Part shown: piece after piece, positions 43,651 to 52,369 of the stretch | How the letters are laid out: every line of letters begins with the position of its first letter | How positions within the stretch are numbered: the first letter of the stretch is position 1 | Assembly (NCBI GenBank): GCA_965660145.1 | Contig: CBFHYX010000020.1 | Location: forward strand, 20,129-84,128 | DNA: 64,000 nt | DNA from: JABURQ01 sp029243145 | GTDB taxonomy: Bacteria; Planctomycetota; Planctomycetia; Planctomycetales; Planctomycetaceae | Reading direction: 5' to 3' | Notes under the pieces: generated by a model | Databases searched by the model: none | Told to the model about the DNA's origin: nothing | What the model saw: only the letters and a program-made list of their open reading frames with translations | Made by a program: the position numbers and the translations under genes

Positions 43651-44658
43651 TTACTCGGTGATCTCGCCATACATGCGAACTTTGATCGGCTCTTCCTCAC
43701 CAACAATGGCAATCAAGAGTTGATCTTCGACTGAACCGGGATTCGCGGGAGCCTTCAGAATGACGGGGACGACATGGACGGTTCGTTCGGTCTCTGAAAT
43801 CTCGGCATTCAATCCGTCATACTCTGATTCGCATTTGACGCTCTCTAGTGCGAAAGGTTTACGACCTTTAACCACTAATCGAAATGATTTTTCTTCACCC
43901 GCTTTAATCGTTCCCAGAGACACAATTTCAGGAGTGACGGTGTACGCCGACTCCACTTTCGCTTCCACCAAAACGGGAACCTGAGGGCTATTTGCATCGT
44001 CTGTGATTAACATCACTTGTTCGCGAATCAATCCAGCCGGGGCATTCGCTTTAAGGGTCACTTTGAGCTTGTAGTTCGCGAGACCGCCATTTTCGTCGCG
44101 GCTGATTTCGACCACTTCCGCCGTCAAATAGTCGCGAGGAGATTTCACTTCCTTGATGTTCCAGTCAGGGCGACCGGCGTACGCGATATCAAGTGTCTTC
44201 ACGTTCTCCTCACCTTTGGCGACTGCTCCGAATTTCGCCGCACCGGGCGAAATCACAACATCGGTACGGATATAAGCCGTTATCGGAATACGAACTTCTG
44301 CGAACGTGGGAGCATCGAACGTAATCACGACATTCGAATCCTTGCGACGCATGAACTTTTCGGTGTCCATTTGGATTTCGATGTAAGCTTCTTCGGCACT
44401 TTTAATCAATGTTTTGGAAGGGCTGGCTGCCGAACAGCCACAAGTTGTACGAACGTTCGAGATATGAACGTCTTCCTGATAGATGTTCTTAAGCTTCAGG
44501 CGATATTTGGTCTCGGCAGCGCGAGCAACCACTCCAAAATCGACTTTTTGTTTTTCGAACATTTTAGCGGCCCAGTCGAGTTCCTGAGCCTGAAGCACAG
44601 ACGAAGACACCGCAATTGAAACCAACAAAATGATCAAACACCGATAAATTGCGAACAT
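43651..44658 (-). CDS. DUF1573 domain protein, secreted
   Basis: The ATG at 44658 (M-F-A-I-Y-R-C-L-I) starts a signal peptide cut near L-Q-A-Q; the frame opens at 44694. The product is 335 residues. The DUF1573 pattern F-G-V-V-A-R-A-A, L-K-N-I-Y and T-T-C-G-C-S-A-A-S-P is complete, followed by further immunoglobulin-like segments up to the end. These proteins are periplasmic or surface located, and their role is not established. The gene has its own terminator. Confidence 0.88.
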   Translation of the reverse strand: MFAIYRCLIILLVSIAVSSSVLQAQELDWAAKMFEKQKVDFGVVARAAETKYRLKLKNIYQEDVHISNVRTTCGCSAASPSKTLIKSAEEAYIEIQMDTEKFMRRKDSNVVITFDAPTFAEVRIPITAYIRTDVVISPGAAKFGAVAKGEENVKTLDIAYAGRPDWNIKEVKSPRDYLTAEVVEISRDENGGLANYKLKVTLKANAPAGLIREQVMLITDDANSPQVPVLVEAKVESAYTVTPEIVSLGTIKAGEEKSFRLVVKGRKPFALESVKCESEYDGLNAEISETERTVHVVPVILKAPANPGSVEDQLLIAIVGEEEPIKVRMYGEITE

Positions 44659-45194
44659 GTCTCCATCACCTTTCAACAAGAACTTAACCTCCATGACGGC
44701 TCGCCAAATCCTACGGTTCGCTTGATTCGACAGCCTGACGCTTTTCGTAATTTATCGATTTTCCTGCAAACTTACCACTCGAAACCCTGTATTAAAAGAG
44801 CTTTGAAACCGTTCCGAGGTGGTAGAGCCTTCACTAATAATTCAATACGTTCTGCAAAAAACTGTCGAGAGTGTTCTTCTCAATTGATATTATGATCACC
44901 AGTTAGCGTGTGACGCTCATTTTCGGAGTGAGTTCACAAATCTGACCATTTCTGGAAATACCACCATTACCCCACACGATTTGCCTGAGTTTCTTTATGA
45001 CCATTCATCAACGATGTCCCAAATGTCATGCGGAATTTGATCTCCCAGACGAAGTCGCGGGTAAATAAATTCGCTGCAATCAATGCAATCACCCCGAGGC
45101 CACCACACCTCCGGTCGTCAATGATGATGCCCCGCTTGAGCTCGAAAACCTCTCTCACGAAGGCTCCACTTCTTCTGGCAACAAGCTCATTCCC

Positions 45195-47162
45195 ATGATC
45201 ATCTTGGCTGTCCTAGCCATTCCGGTCATCGGAATCGGCTCTTGGGCAATTCTGAAGTCTATGTCTGGCGACTCGGGTTCCGACCTTACATCCGCTGAAG
45301 CCGAAGTCGCGGAAAACGGTAAAGCACATAACGAGACGGATCAGCCGAAGCGAGATTGGGCCGAGGCGGCCAACGAACAGCATGAGCGTATCAACTCAGG
45401 TAAACCATTCACTCCCAAAGGGAGTTCAGTTCGACCACCCAACAATCCCGGCAAAATCACTTTGAATGATCCCAAACAGCCGAACATGAAACCTCGTCGA
45501 AATCGCGTAGATGAAATCGAGCTGGGATCAATCCGACTGACTGACAACAAAAGGCTTCATGCCGAACTCGCGGAATTATCCAACGCCATCGCCCTGAATT
45601 GGATTTACATGTATCCCGAAGGACAACTGGCAGCGGAAGGCTTTACCGAAATTGAACATCAAAAGAAAGTCGACGAAGTCTACGATTTGGCAGACAAAAT
45701 CAGTGATCAACGCTTACGCGGTGTGGTTCGCGAAGCGGCCCAACAACTCGACAAATTCCCGAACCAATACACAGAGATTCGGGGCGACGCGTCTCTCGAA
45801 GGTGCCATTGTCTCGCTCGTTGGTCAGCAAATCGTCAAAGCGCAGTTTTTGGCGATGAACAAACTCTTGGAGAATTTGCATCGCCAACTTTGGACACAAC
45901 TTGATTCTGTCCTCGCCGATATGTCTGGCTCGGCTCCCGAACAATCACGACTCTTTTCCGCCACAATCCCTCCCGTAAAAAATCGCGGGTCTCGCTCGGT
46001 CGATGCAAAATTCTTTCTGTTGAACGAGTCGAATGAACGGCTCCATGATGTCATCATTCAAGCCACTTTTCGAGACCCCTGGAAACATGAGACCACCAAC
46101 TGGTACTACTACGAAGAGTGGAACGCCGGAGGCGAAAACCAACTCACCGGAGGAATTGACTGGGGAACCGCCGGGATTGCGAATACTGTTGAAGTGGATT
46201 TGGCGGTCTGGTCACGAGAACGTTTTTCCCCCAGTTACACGTTGCGTTTTCCCGAATATTTTCGAGATGCAGTCGTCTCTCGTCTCAATGACGCAGAGTC
46301 AGCCCTGAACGATTCTGGAAATTATCTCGTCGCTTCAAACGCGGCGGAAGAATCACTCGATATTTTGGTGGGGCCGCAAAATGACCCTGAACTGAGACGC
46401 CTGACTGAGTCCTTGAAACAACGCGCTGATGAGATGAAACTCAGCCATGAATTACTCTCAAAAGCCGTGCAAGCCGAAGCGGAATTGGAAGGTCGATGGT
46501 TTTTTGGAAAGTTCAGCGGTGATCTGGGAGCCAAAATTCTGACGAGGGAAGAAAGTAGGGCCTCAGTTGGGCGATTCAGCAGAAGAAGGGGAGGCAGCGT
46601 GACTACTACAAAACTCAAAGTCAAAATTTACGCCCCCGACGCTCCCCCCGAATACAAAGGGCTGAATGGTACAATCGGTTTCAGCAAGGCTCGTAAGAAT
46701 TATGTTCTCATGCTGACACGAAACTCTTCTTCAGGACTGACGCGGGTCACGGAGCGTATCGAATTGAAAAACCAGCTCGCTCCCGATACACGTCAACTTC
46801 TGATGAAAAATGATGAACGTCAATTTTTGTTTTCAGTCGATCCCAAAACAGGCTGGCTAGTTTCCGAGGATACCTTGGGAGCCATCGAGGTGCTTGTCCC
46901 TTTGAACTCCACGAATGTCTCGAAACAACTCAGTGAACTCACAAAGCCATCACCCAGTGGGATGACCAATTCTCAGACTGGGCTTCGATCACTCCTATCC
47001 CCCAGAATTTATTCCCTAACACCCAACTTCCCAAACCACTCAATGAGGAACACCAAGCGGGAGAAATGCAGCGAATGTACGCGATCCCTCCCGGTCAGTT
47101 ACCACAATACGATGTCAATCCAATTGGATTCAATCGCGATAAAAACTTTGCGTATAGCGTGA
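45195..47162 (+). CDS. N-terminal fragment of a broken zinc-finger/membrane/WD40 protein
   Basis: This frame is the middle of a larger gene. In phase upstream, from an ATG at 44997, lies C-P-K-C-H-A-E-F-D-L-P-D-E-V-A-G-K, then TAA at 45066-45068, then I-R-C-N-Q-C. This is an MJ0042-type zinc finger interrupted by the stop. The visible 655 residues begin with a membrane helix (M-I-I-L-A-V-L-A-I-P-V-I-G-I-G), followed by a large region without recognised domain. Beyond about codon 584 (after S-K-Q-L-S-E-L) the sequence is in the wrong frame, and the true continuation is the WD40 gene at 47066. So the last ~70 residues are not real. Expression of the fragment is doubtful. Confidence 0.6.
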   Translation: MIILAVLAIPVIGIGSWAILKSMSGDSGSDLTSAEAEVAENGKAHNETDQPKRDWAEAANEQHERINSGKPFTPKGSSVRPPNNPGKITLNDPKQPNMKPRRNRVDEIELGSIRLTDNKRLHAELAELSNAIALNWIYMYPEGQLAAEGFTEIEHQKKVDEVYDLADKISDQRLRGVVREAAQQLDKFPNQYTEIRGDASLEGAIVSLVGQQIVKAQFLAMNKLLENLHRQLWTQLDSVLADMSGSAPEQSRLFSATIPPVKNRGSRSVDAKFFLLNESNERLHDVIIQATFRDPWKHETTNWYYYEEWNAGGENQLTGGIDWGTAGIANTVEVDLAVWSRERFSPSYTLRFPEYFRDAVVSRLNDAESALNDSGNYLVASNAAEESLDILVGPQNDPELRRLTESLKQRADEMKLSHELLSKAVQAEAELEGRWFFGKFSGDLGAKILTREESRASVGRFSRRRGGSVTTTKLKVKIYAPDAPPEYKGLNGTIGFSKARKNYVLMLTRNSSSGLTRVTERIELKNQLAPDTRQLLMKNDERQFLFSVDPKTGWLVSEDTLGAIEVLVPLNSTNVSKQLSELTKPSPSGMTNSQTGLRSLLSPRIYSLTPNFPNHSMRNTKREKCSECTRSLPVSYHNTMSIQLDSIAIKTLRIA

Positions 47163-47980
47163 CCGGTGGGAAGTGGGGTGTTTTTTGGGACTTGAATTCC
47201 GGAGATGCAGAGAGCACCTTTATGCCTGCCGAGGGAATGACTATTTCTCCCGATGGAAAATGGTTAGGTCGATTTGGTCGTCCAAATCTCGCATCAATGA
47301 ACAAAAAAGTTGAACCGATTCCTAATTCGAACATGACTGCTGTGGCGTTTTCACCTGACAGCAAACAAATCTATTGCGGGACGGCTAAGGGGGAGATCGG
47401 TGGATGGAACGTAGGAGATAAAACCCATTTCTTTGAAGTTGCAATGACCAAAGAAATTATCACCATCACAGCCGACGACCAGAAACGACTCTTTGTGGCC
47501 GCCAATAATAACGAAGTGTCCTGCTGGAAACTCGGACGCAAAGATGCAGAATTTTTACTGACATACACCCAACATCAGGCTCCCGTCAAACTGATTAATA
47601 TTTCTCCCGACGGCAAGTATGCGTTGACCGTGGCCGATGAGAATGTCCGTAAAGAATTTTCCCGAACTGAAGGCGTGCTCGATCTACACATCTGGGAGAT
47701 CGACTCTCAGAAGAAAATGTATTCCACGAAAATCGGTCGTCATCCCTCTGCGTTTGCCATCTCTGATGATTGGCGATGGATGCTCATTGGCGAATCCGAC
47801 AATCAAATCTATCTATGGGATTTAGCTGCCGGGAAAGAAATTGTCCGCTACCAAGGACACCTTGATTACGTCTCTTCGTTAGCGTTTTCTCCCTCAAACA
47901 ATTTTGCACTTTCGGGGAGTCGCGATTTTTGGGTCATTCAGTGGGGGCTTCCCGAAACACTCTGGAAGCAGAATCCATAA
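47066..47980 (+). CDS. WD40-repeat C-terminal fragment of the same broken gene
   Basis: 304 residues with WD40/YVTN-type blades: M-T-I-S-P-D-G-K-W-L-G, V-A-F-S-P-D-S-K-Q-I-Y-C-G, I-S-P-D-G-K-Y-A-L-T-V, and at the end L-A-F-S-P-S-N-N-F-A-L-S-G-S-R-D. The frame is open back to about 46940 (W-D-D-Q-F-S-D-W-A-S-I-T-P, then L-P-K-P-L-N-E-E-H-Q-A-G-E). This joins the upstream piece if one base is restored near 46945 (A-A-A-G-C-C where A-A-A-G-G-C-C would keep frame). The propeller was probably a protein-binding module of a membrane-anchored zinc-finger protein. Confidence 0.65.
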   Translation: MQRMYAIPPGQLPQYDVNPIGFNRDKNFAYSVTGGKWGVFWDLNSGDAESTFMPAEGMTISPDGKWLGRFGRPNLASMNKKVEPIPNSNMTAVAFSPDSKQIYCGTAKGEIGGWNVGDKTHFFEVAMTKEIITITADDQKRLFVAANNNEVSCWKLGRKDAEFLLTYTQHQAPVKLINISPDGKYALTVADENVRKEFSRTEGVLDLHIWEIDSQKKMYSTKIGRHPSAFAISDDWRWMLIGESDNQIYLWDLAAGKEIVRYQGHLDYVSSLAFSPSNNFALSGSRDFWVIQWGLPETLWKQNP

Positions 47981-47988
47981 CCCCAGAA

Positions 47989-49998
47989 TCAATCGAGATC
48001 TTCGATATATTCACATTGAGGTAAGCTTTCCAGAAAAACGCGCCCGTACCGTTTTGTTTTGATACGTGGATCGAGGATCACCACCTGTCCCGTATCGGTT
48101 GTGGACCGGATCAATCGACCGAAACCTTGCTTCAACTTGATGACGGCTTCGGGAACCTGATAGTCCATAAAGGGATTGCCCCCTTTTTGTCGAATCGCTT
48201 CCACCCGCGCTTCGAGCAAGGGTTGATCGGGAACACTGAACGGCAACCGGGTAATAATCACGGTTTGAAGCGCGTCCCCTTGAACATCAATCCCCTGCCA
48301 GAAACTGTCTGCTCCAAACAACACACTCCGATCACTCCCCAGAAACTTCTCCAAGAGTTGAGCGCGTGTGTGTTCCTGCCCCTGACAAAGAAGCTGGTAA
48401 TCGTGTTGTCTCATCCAACTGGCAACCGCCTGGGCACAATTATCGAGCATGCGATAACTGGTAAACAGTACGAACGCTCGCCCACCGGTGATGTCGATGT
48501 ATTTTTTAATTTTTTCACACACTTGCAGTTCAAAATCACGGCCTGCTTGAGAAGGGTCGGGAAGATTCGGCGTGGTGATCAGTCTGACCTGCTTTTCATA
48601 ATTGAAGGGGCTACCCAGTTTGAGTTCTCGACCGTCGAGTAATCCCAATCGGTCACGAGTGAAATCAAAACTGTCACTGCCCACAGCCAATGTTGCCGAG
48701 GTCAGGATGACGGAATCGACCGGCTCAAACAATTCCTTGCGTAGCACAGGCCCCACATTGATGGGAGAAGAAGCCAACTTGATTCGCTCTTTCCGACGAC
48801 CCGTTTTCTCGACCCAATAGACCGAATCTTCGGCTGTTTGTTCGAGCCAGCTCTCCAACGCAACGGCCAACGCGAAACATCGATCGGCGGCACTCAACAA
48901 CTCCACCCGTTCTTCTTCTTTCTCCAAACTATCGCCATGCCGACCAATCATGGACGAGAGCTGGCGGAGTTCGGGGCTGAGTGTATTTTGCAAATTGGGA
49001 AGCTGTTTGACTCTTCCGTTTTCGGGGGCGTTATGTTTGAGCCATTGTTCCACGGCATAGAAGAAATCACTGGTACGAAATCGCAGCTCATTCACGAGTT
49101 GCTGAGCATCGTTCAAATTGTATTGAAGCAACAGTCCTCTTTGAGAACGGTCGTTATAGAGTCGATTGTAAAGATAGTCGAGTTGTCCATTGGAGATTGC
49201 CAACCCGAGGTGATCGCTGGCAACTTGCTCCACCGTATGAGCTTCATCCAAAATGACGACATCGTAATCGGGTAAAATGCTGGCCCCTTCCCTTCTCAAA
49301 GCAAGATCAGAGAAGAAGAGTGCGTGATTGACGACAATGATATCAGCATTCCAAACGCGACGCCTCGCTTGATAATAAAAACATTGATTGTAGGTCGGGC
49401 ATTTGCGACCGAGACAATTCCCGTGTTCGCTCTGAACTTCATCCCAGACACTAATCAGCGGACGAATGGGAAGATCCGAACGGCTACCATCATTGGTTTC
49501 TTGAGACCACCCTCGGATGTCTCGCACTTGCTTCTGTTCTTCATCGCGATCGAAGATGGTCGACGAAACCTCATAGGCACGATTCATTCGTCGCAAACTC
49601 ATGTAGTTTGATCGACCTTTTGCCAACACGGCAGAAAATTCCACTGGTAAAACCGCGTTGAGAAATGGAATATCCTTTCCGATCAACTGTTCTTGCAGAT
49701 TGATCGTCTGAGTGGACACGACAACCCGTGTCCGTTCATTTTTAGATCGATCAGATGCTGATGCCGCCAGAATCGCAGGCACCAGATAGGCAAAACTCTT
49801 ACCGACTCCCGTCCCTGCTTCGACGATCAGATGTTCTTTGTCGGCGATGGCCGCTTCAACGGCTTCGGCCATTTGTACTTGTTCGGGACGGCTTTCGTAC
49901 GATTTCAGCCGCGCAGAAATTTGTCCATCCTCATTGAGAACAGAACGCGATGTCAGCGTCACAATATCATCCTTGTTCGGCTCATTCGTCATGGTCAA
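47989..49998 (-). CDS. dinG: ATP-dependent DNA helicase, DinG/XPD family
   Basis: 669 residues, a normal DinG length. Walker A is A-G-T-G-V-G-K-S (about 60-67). The iron-sulfur cysteines are H-G-N-C-L-G-R-K-C and T-Y-N-Q-C-F-Y-Y-Q-A-R. Motif II is V-I-L-D-E-A-H (DEAH box), and the helicase C-terminal part has Q-G-F-G-R-L-I-R-S near residue 632. DinG unwinds R-loops and forked DNA, 5' to 3', in replication-transcription conflict and repair. It is convergent with the broken WD40 gene, 8 bases apart. Confidence 0.9.
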   Translation of the reverse strand: MTMTNEPNKDDIVTLTSRSVLNEDGQISARLKSYESRPEQVQMAEAVEAAIADKEHLIVEAGTGVGKSFAYLVPAILAASASDRSKNERTRVVVSTQTINLQEQLIGKDIPFLNAVLPVEFSAVLAKGRSNYMSLRRMNRAYEVSSTIFDRDEEQKQVRDIRGWSQETNDGSRSDLPIRPLISVWDEVQSEHGNCLGRKCPTYNQCFYYQARRRVWNADIIVVNHALFFSDLALRREGASILPDYDVVILDEAHTVEQVASDHLGLAISNGQLDYLYNRLYNDRSQRGLLLQYNLNDAQQLVNELRFRTSDFFYAVEQWLKHNAPENGRVKQLPNLQNTLSPELRQLSSMIGRHGDSLEKEEERVELLSAADRCFALAVALESWLEQTAEDSVYWVEKTGRRKERIKLASSPINVGPVLRKELFEPVDSVILTSATLAVGSDSFDFTRDRLGLLDGRELKLGSPFNYEKQVRLITTPNLPDPSQAGRDFELQVCEKIKKYIDITGGRAFVLFTSYRMLDNCAQAVASWMRQHDYQLLCQGQEHTRAQLLEKFLGSDRSVLFGADSFWQGIDVQGDALQTVIITRLPFSVPDQPLLEARVEAIRQKGGNPFMDYQVPEAVIKLKQGFGRLIRSTTDTGQVVILDPRIKTKRYGRVFLESLPQCEYIEDLD

Positions 49999-50053
49999 GC
50001 CGTCTATTCAATCCATCCTTGGTGCGACTGCTCAATCGCATCGGGACTCAATT

Positions 50054-51778
50054 TTATTCGGGGTGACGGTGAAGTGCCACAAGGCATACATCATCGCGAT
50101 TGGAATCGCCGCCTGCAAATTTCTCAATGTCGTTCAACACATGCCGAATCAATTCGTCCGACTCAGCCGGAGCTGTCGCGACCGACTGCATCAATCTGTC
50201 CATACCAAACAATTCCTGCTCAGAGTCGCAGGCTTCGGTCGTCCCATCGGTGTACAGCAGAATTGTGTCACCCGGTTGTAGCGTCAGTTCAATCTGCTTG
50301 TAGGTGTAACTCGGTTCGAGTCCCAAAGGCAGACCTGAATCTTTCCGACTGAGCGCATTCACGGTGCCATCCGCGCGACGCATAATCGGTGGAAGATGTC
50401 CCGCATTGGCGAGTTTTACTTTATGGGTCTCGGGATTAAGAACCGCCAAGACACACGTCACAAAACGGTGCCCGACACCTCCCGTCGCCAACTCGTTATT
50501 GAGACCTTCAATGGCACGAGCCATATTATCGGTCGTCAGAAGATGATATCTGGCTGCCGAATACAAGCGTGCCATCAATAATGCGGCAGGGATTCCTTTG
50601 CCGGCCACATCGGCAATCGTGAACGCCCAGCGTTGACGAGGCAGGAGAATATAGTCGAAATAATCTCCTCCCACGGACTGCGCTGACTCATAATAGTCGG
50701 AGAAATCATATCCTGTCGTTTCGGGACGATTGCTCGGCAAAAAACCGAGTTGAATTTGATGAGCATACTCGAGGTCGCGTTGTAAATCGCGTTGTGAAAT
50801 TAACTGTTGATGCATGGCCGCGTTTTCGATGGCCAAAGAAACCTGCCCGGCAACAGAAGTCAGCAAGTCGAGGTCGTCAGATGTAAACGATCTGATCAAA
50901 GAGTACGCCGCCAATTGAATCACGCCGAGCGATTCCTGGTTCTGATCGAGTAGCGGGATACAAACCAGCGACCGAAGTTTTGCACCGGCAATCGATTCAC
51001 TGCTGCTGAATCGCTGATCGGATTGCGCATCTTCTGTGAGAACGGCCGTTTTTTGGCTTAAGGCATAATCCAAAACGGTACGACTCACACGACCATCCTG
51101 ATTTTTTGTACGGCTGAGGATGGAACGCACCACGGGAAGTCTGCTAACAGGATCGATCAACATCGCGAATCCTTCATCCGCTTGTGGAAAGATCTGAAAC
51201 AGACACTTCATGGTTCGTTGCAGCGCTTCATCGACATCGAGCACACGATTCAATGCCTGGCTAATTTCCAGAACGGCTTTCAGTTTGGCTTCACTGTTGA
51301 TATCGAGACGATAGGAAATGGATTGCGAACTTTCTGCTGCGTTGATCGAACTGAGAATCGAAGAACTTTCCAACCCTCCTTCTGCTTCTGTCAACGCAGG
51401 GATCTCTTGCCCCACCCGCGTTGACGAGGCGGGATCCTCAGAATCAGATGGCCCCAACTCAAACTCTTCTCCGAGAAATTTCTCTGGAAGATCGATGGTG
51501 AATTCGAGAATGATTTCGCAAATGTCAATTTGATCGTGTTCTTTGAGTTCACTCCGCTGCAGCACTTGCTTGTCGTTGATGAAAGTCCCGTTGCGACTGC
51601 GCAAATCCTCAAGATAGTAACGACCATGACTGACATGAATCTTGGCATGATGCCGGCTGACCGCTGCGTTATCCAAGACAATCTGACTGTCGGGGTGTCG
51701 GCCGACGACTGTCTGATCTTCCGTGAGTTCGATGATCTGCCCAGGCGCGCTCCCTGCGATCACTTTTAAATAAGCCAT
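50054..51778 (-). CDS. FHA-GAF-PP2C (SpoIIE-type) phosphatase
   Basis: 574 residues with three domains. An N-terminal FHA domain (residues 1-95) shows V-V-G-R-H-P-D-S, S-R-H-H-A-K-I and L-R-S-R-N-G-T-F-I-N, so it binds phosphothreonine. A GAF domain (about 165-325) has L-V-C-I-P-L-L and L-G-V-I-Q-L-A. A SpoIIE/RsbU-type PP2C domain (about 355-571) shows G-G-D-Y-F-D-Y, D-V-A-G-K-G-I-P-A-A-L and L-Y-T-D-G-T-T-E. It probably receives a Ser/Thr-kinase signal and dephosphorylates an anti-sigma antagonist or other target. No partner kinase or anti-sigma factor is in view. It lies 55 bases downstream of dinG on the opposite reading order. Confidence 0.9.
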   Translation of the reverse strand: MAYLKVIAGSAPGQIIELTEDQTVVGRHPDSQIVLDNAAVSRHHAKIHVSHGRYYLEDLRSRNGTFINDKQVLQRSELKEHDQIDICEIILEFTIDLPEKFLGEEFELGPSDSEDPASSTRVGQEIPALTEAEGGLESSSILSSINAAESSQSISYRLDINSEAKLKAVLEISQALNRVLDVDEALQRTMKCLFQIFPQADEGFAMLIDPVSRLPVVRSILSRTKNQDGRVSRTVLDYALSQKTAVLTEDAQSDQRFSSSESIAGAKLRSLVCIPLLDQNQESLGVIQLAAYSLIRSFTSDDLDLLTSVAGQVSLAIENAAMHQQLISQRDLQRDLEYAHQIQLGFLPSNRPETTGYDFSDYYESAQSVGGDYFDYILLPRQRWAFTIADVAGKGIPAALLMARLYSAARYHLLTTDNMARAIEGLNNELATGGVGHRFVTCVLAVLNPETHKVKLANAGHLPPIMRRADGTVNALSRKDSGLPLGLEPSYTYKQIELTLQPGDTILLYTDGTTEACDSEQELFGMDRLMQSVATAPAESDELIRHVLNDIEKFAGGDSNRDDVCLVALHRHPE

Positions 51779-51940
51779 TCCACATCTCGCCGACTAGAGA
51801 AAATTCAAGACCGCTTGCCGGTCATTCTATCGCGAGCACTCTGTGGTGGTCAAACCCTCGCCGAAAAGCAGTTTCATCGGGAGATTCAGTGATATTTCGT
51901 CGAATACTGAAGAGAGATGACTGAGATTCTCAAAATTTCG

Positions 51941-52354
51941 TTATTCGAGAATTTCAGCCAGCCGGGAACCCAACATGTACACAATGACGGTTAATGACGA
52001 AATCATGGCCATCACCATCCCGGCAGCAGAGAGTTTACTCGCCTTTTCAGGAACCTCTTTTCCCATCGATTCCGCAACCACACAAATTGAAAGGTGAAAC
52101 AGTTCTGCCGCAAGACCAGCCGCCATCGCCACAATCAAAGCAATCCATTGTTCGAAACGAACACCCAATACCATGGCCGTCACGATAATGATCAAACCTG
52201 TGAAAATCTGGCCATACAGAGTGCTACCGCTTCGAAACCCGAAAGAAAAACCGCGTTCGGCTTTAATCAATCGCATTCGCCAGTCTGACCGTTTTTTTTG
52301 CGGTTTGGGTGGCTCACGTTCTTCAGGACTCAAAACTGGATATGATGTTGCCAT
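51941..52354 (-). CDS. DgkA-like membrane protein, catalytic residues not conserved
   Basis: 137 residues with a basic amphipathic start and three membrane helices, like prokaryotic diacylglycerol/undecaprenol kinase. I-K-A-E-R-G-F-S-F-G-F-R-S-G matches the family entry motif (K-A-x-x-G-x-x-x-A-F-R). The catalytic helix reads L-A-A-E-L-F-H-L-S-I-C-V-V, where the family has E-x-x-N-x-x-I-E: the asparagine and the second glutamate are replaced. It may be a degenerate member without kinase activity. It lies 16 bases downstream of the LptD-like gene stop in the same direction, so an operon is likely. Confidence 0.65.
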   Translation of the reverse strand: MATSYPVLSPEEREPPKPQKKRSDWRMRLIKAERGFSFGFRSGSTLYGQIFTGLIIIVTAMVLGVRFEQWIALIVAMAAGLAAELFHLSICVVAESMGKEVPEKASKLSAAGMVMAMISSLTVIVYMLGSRLAEILE

Positions 52355-52369
52355 GAGAGCGCCTTCCGA

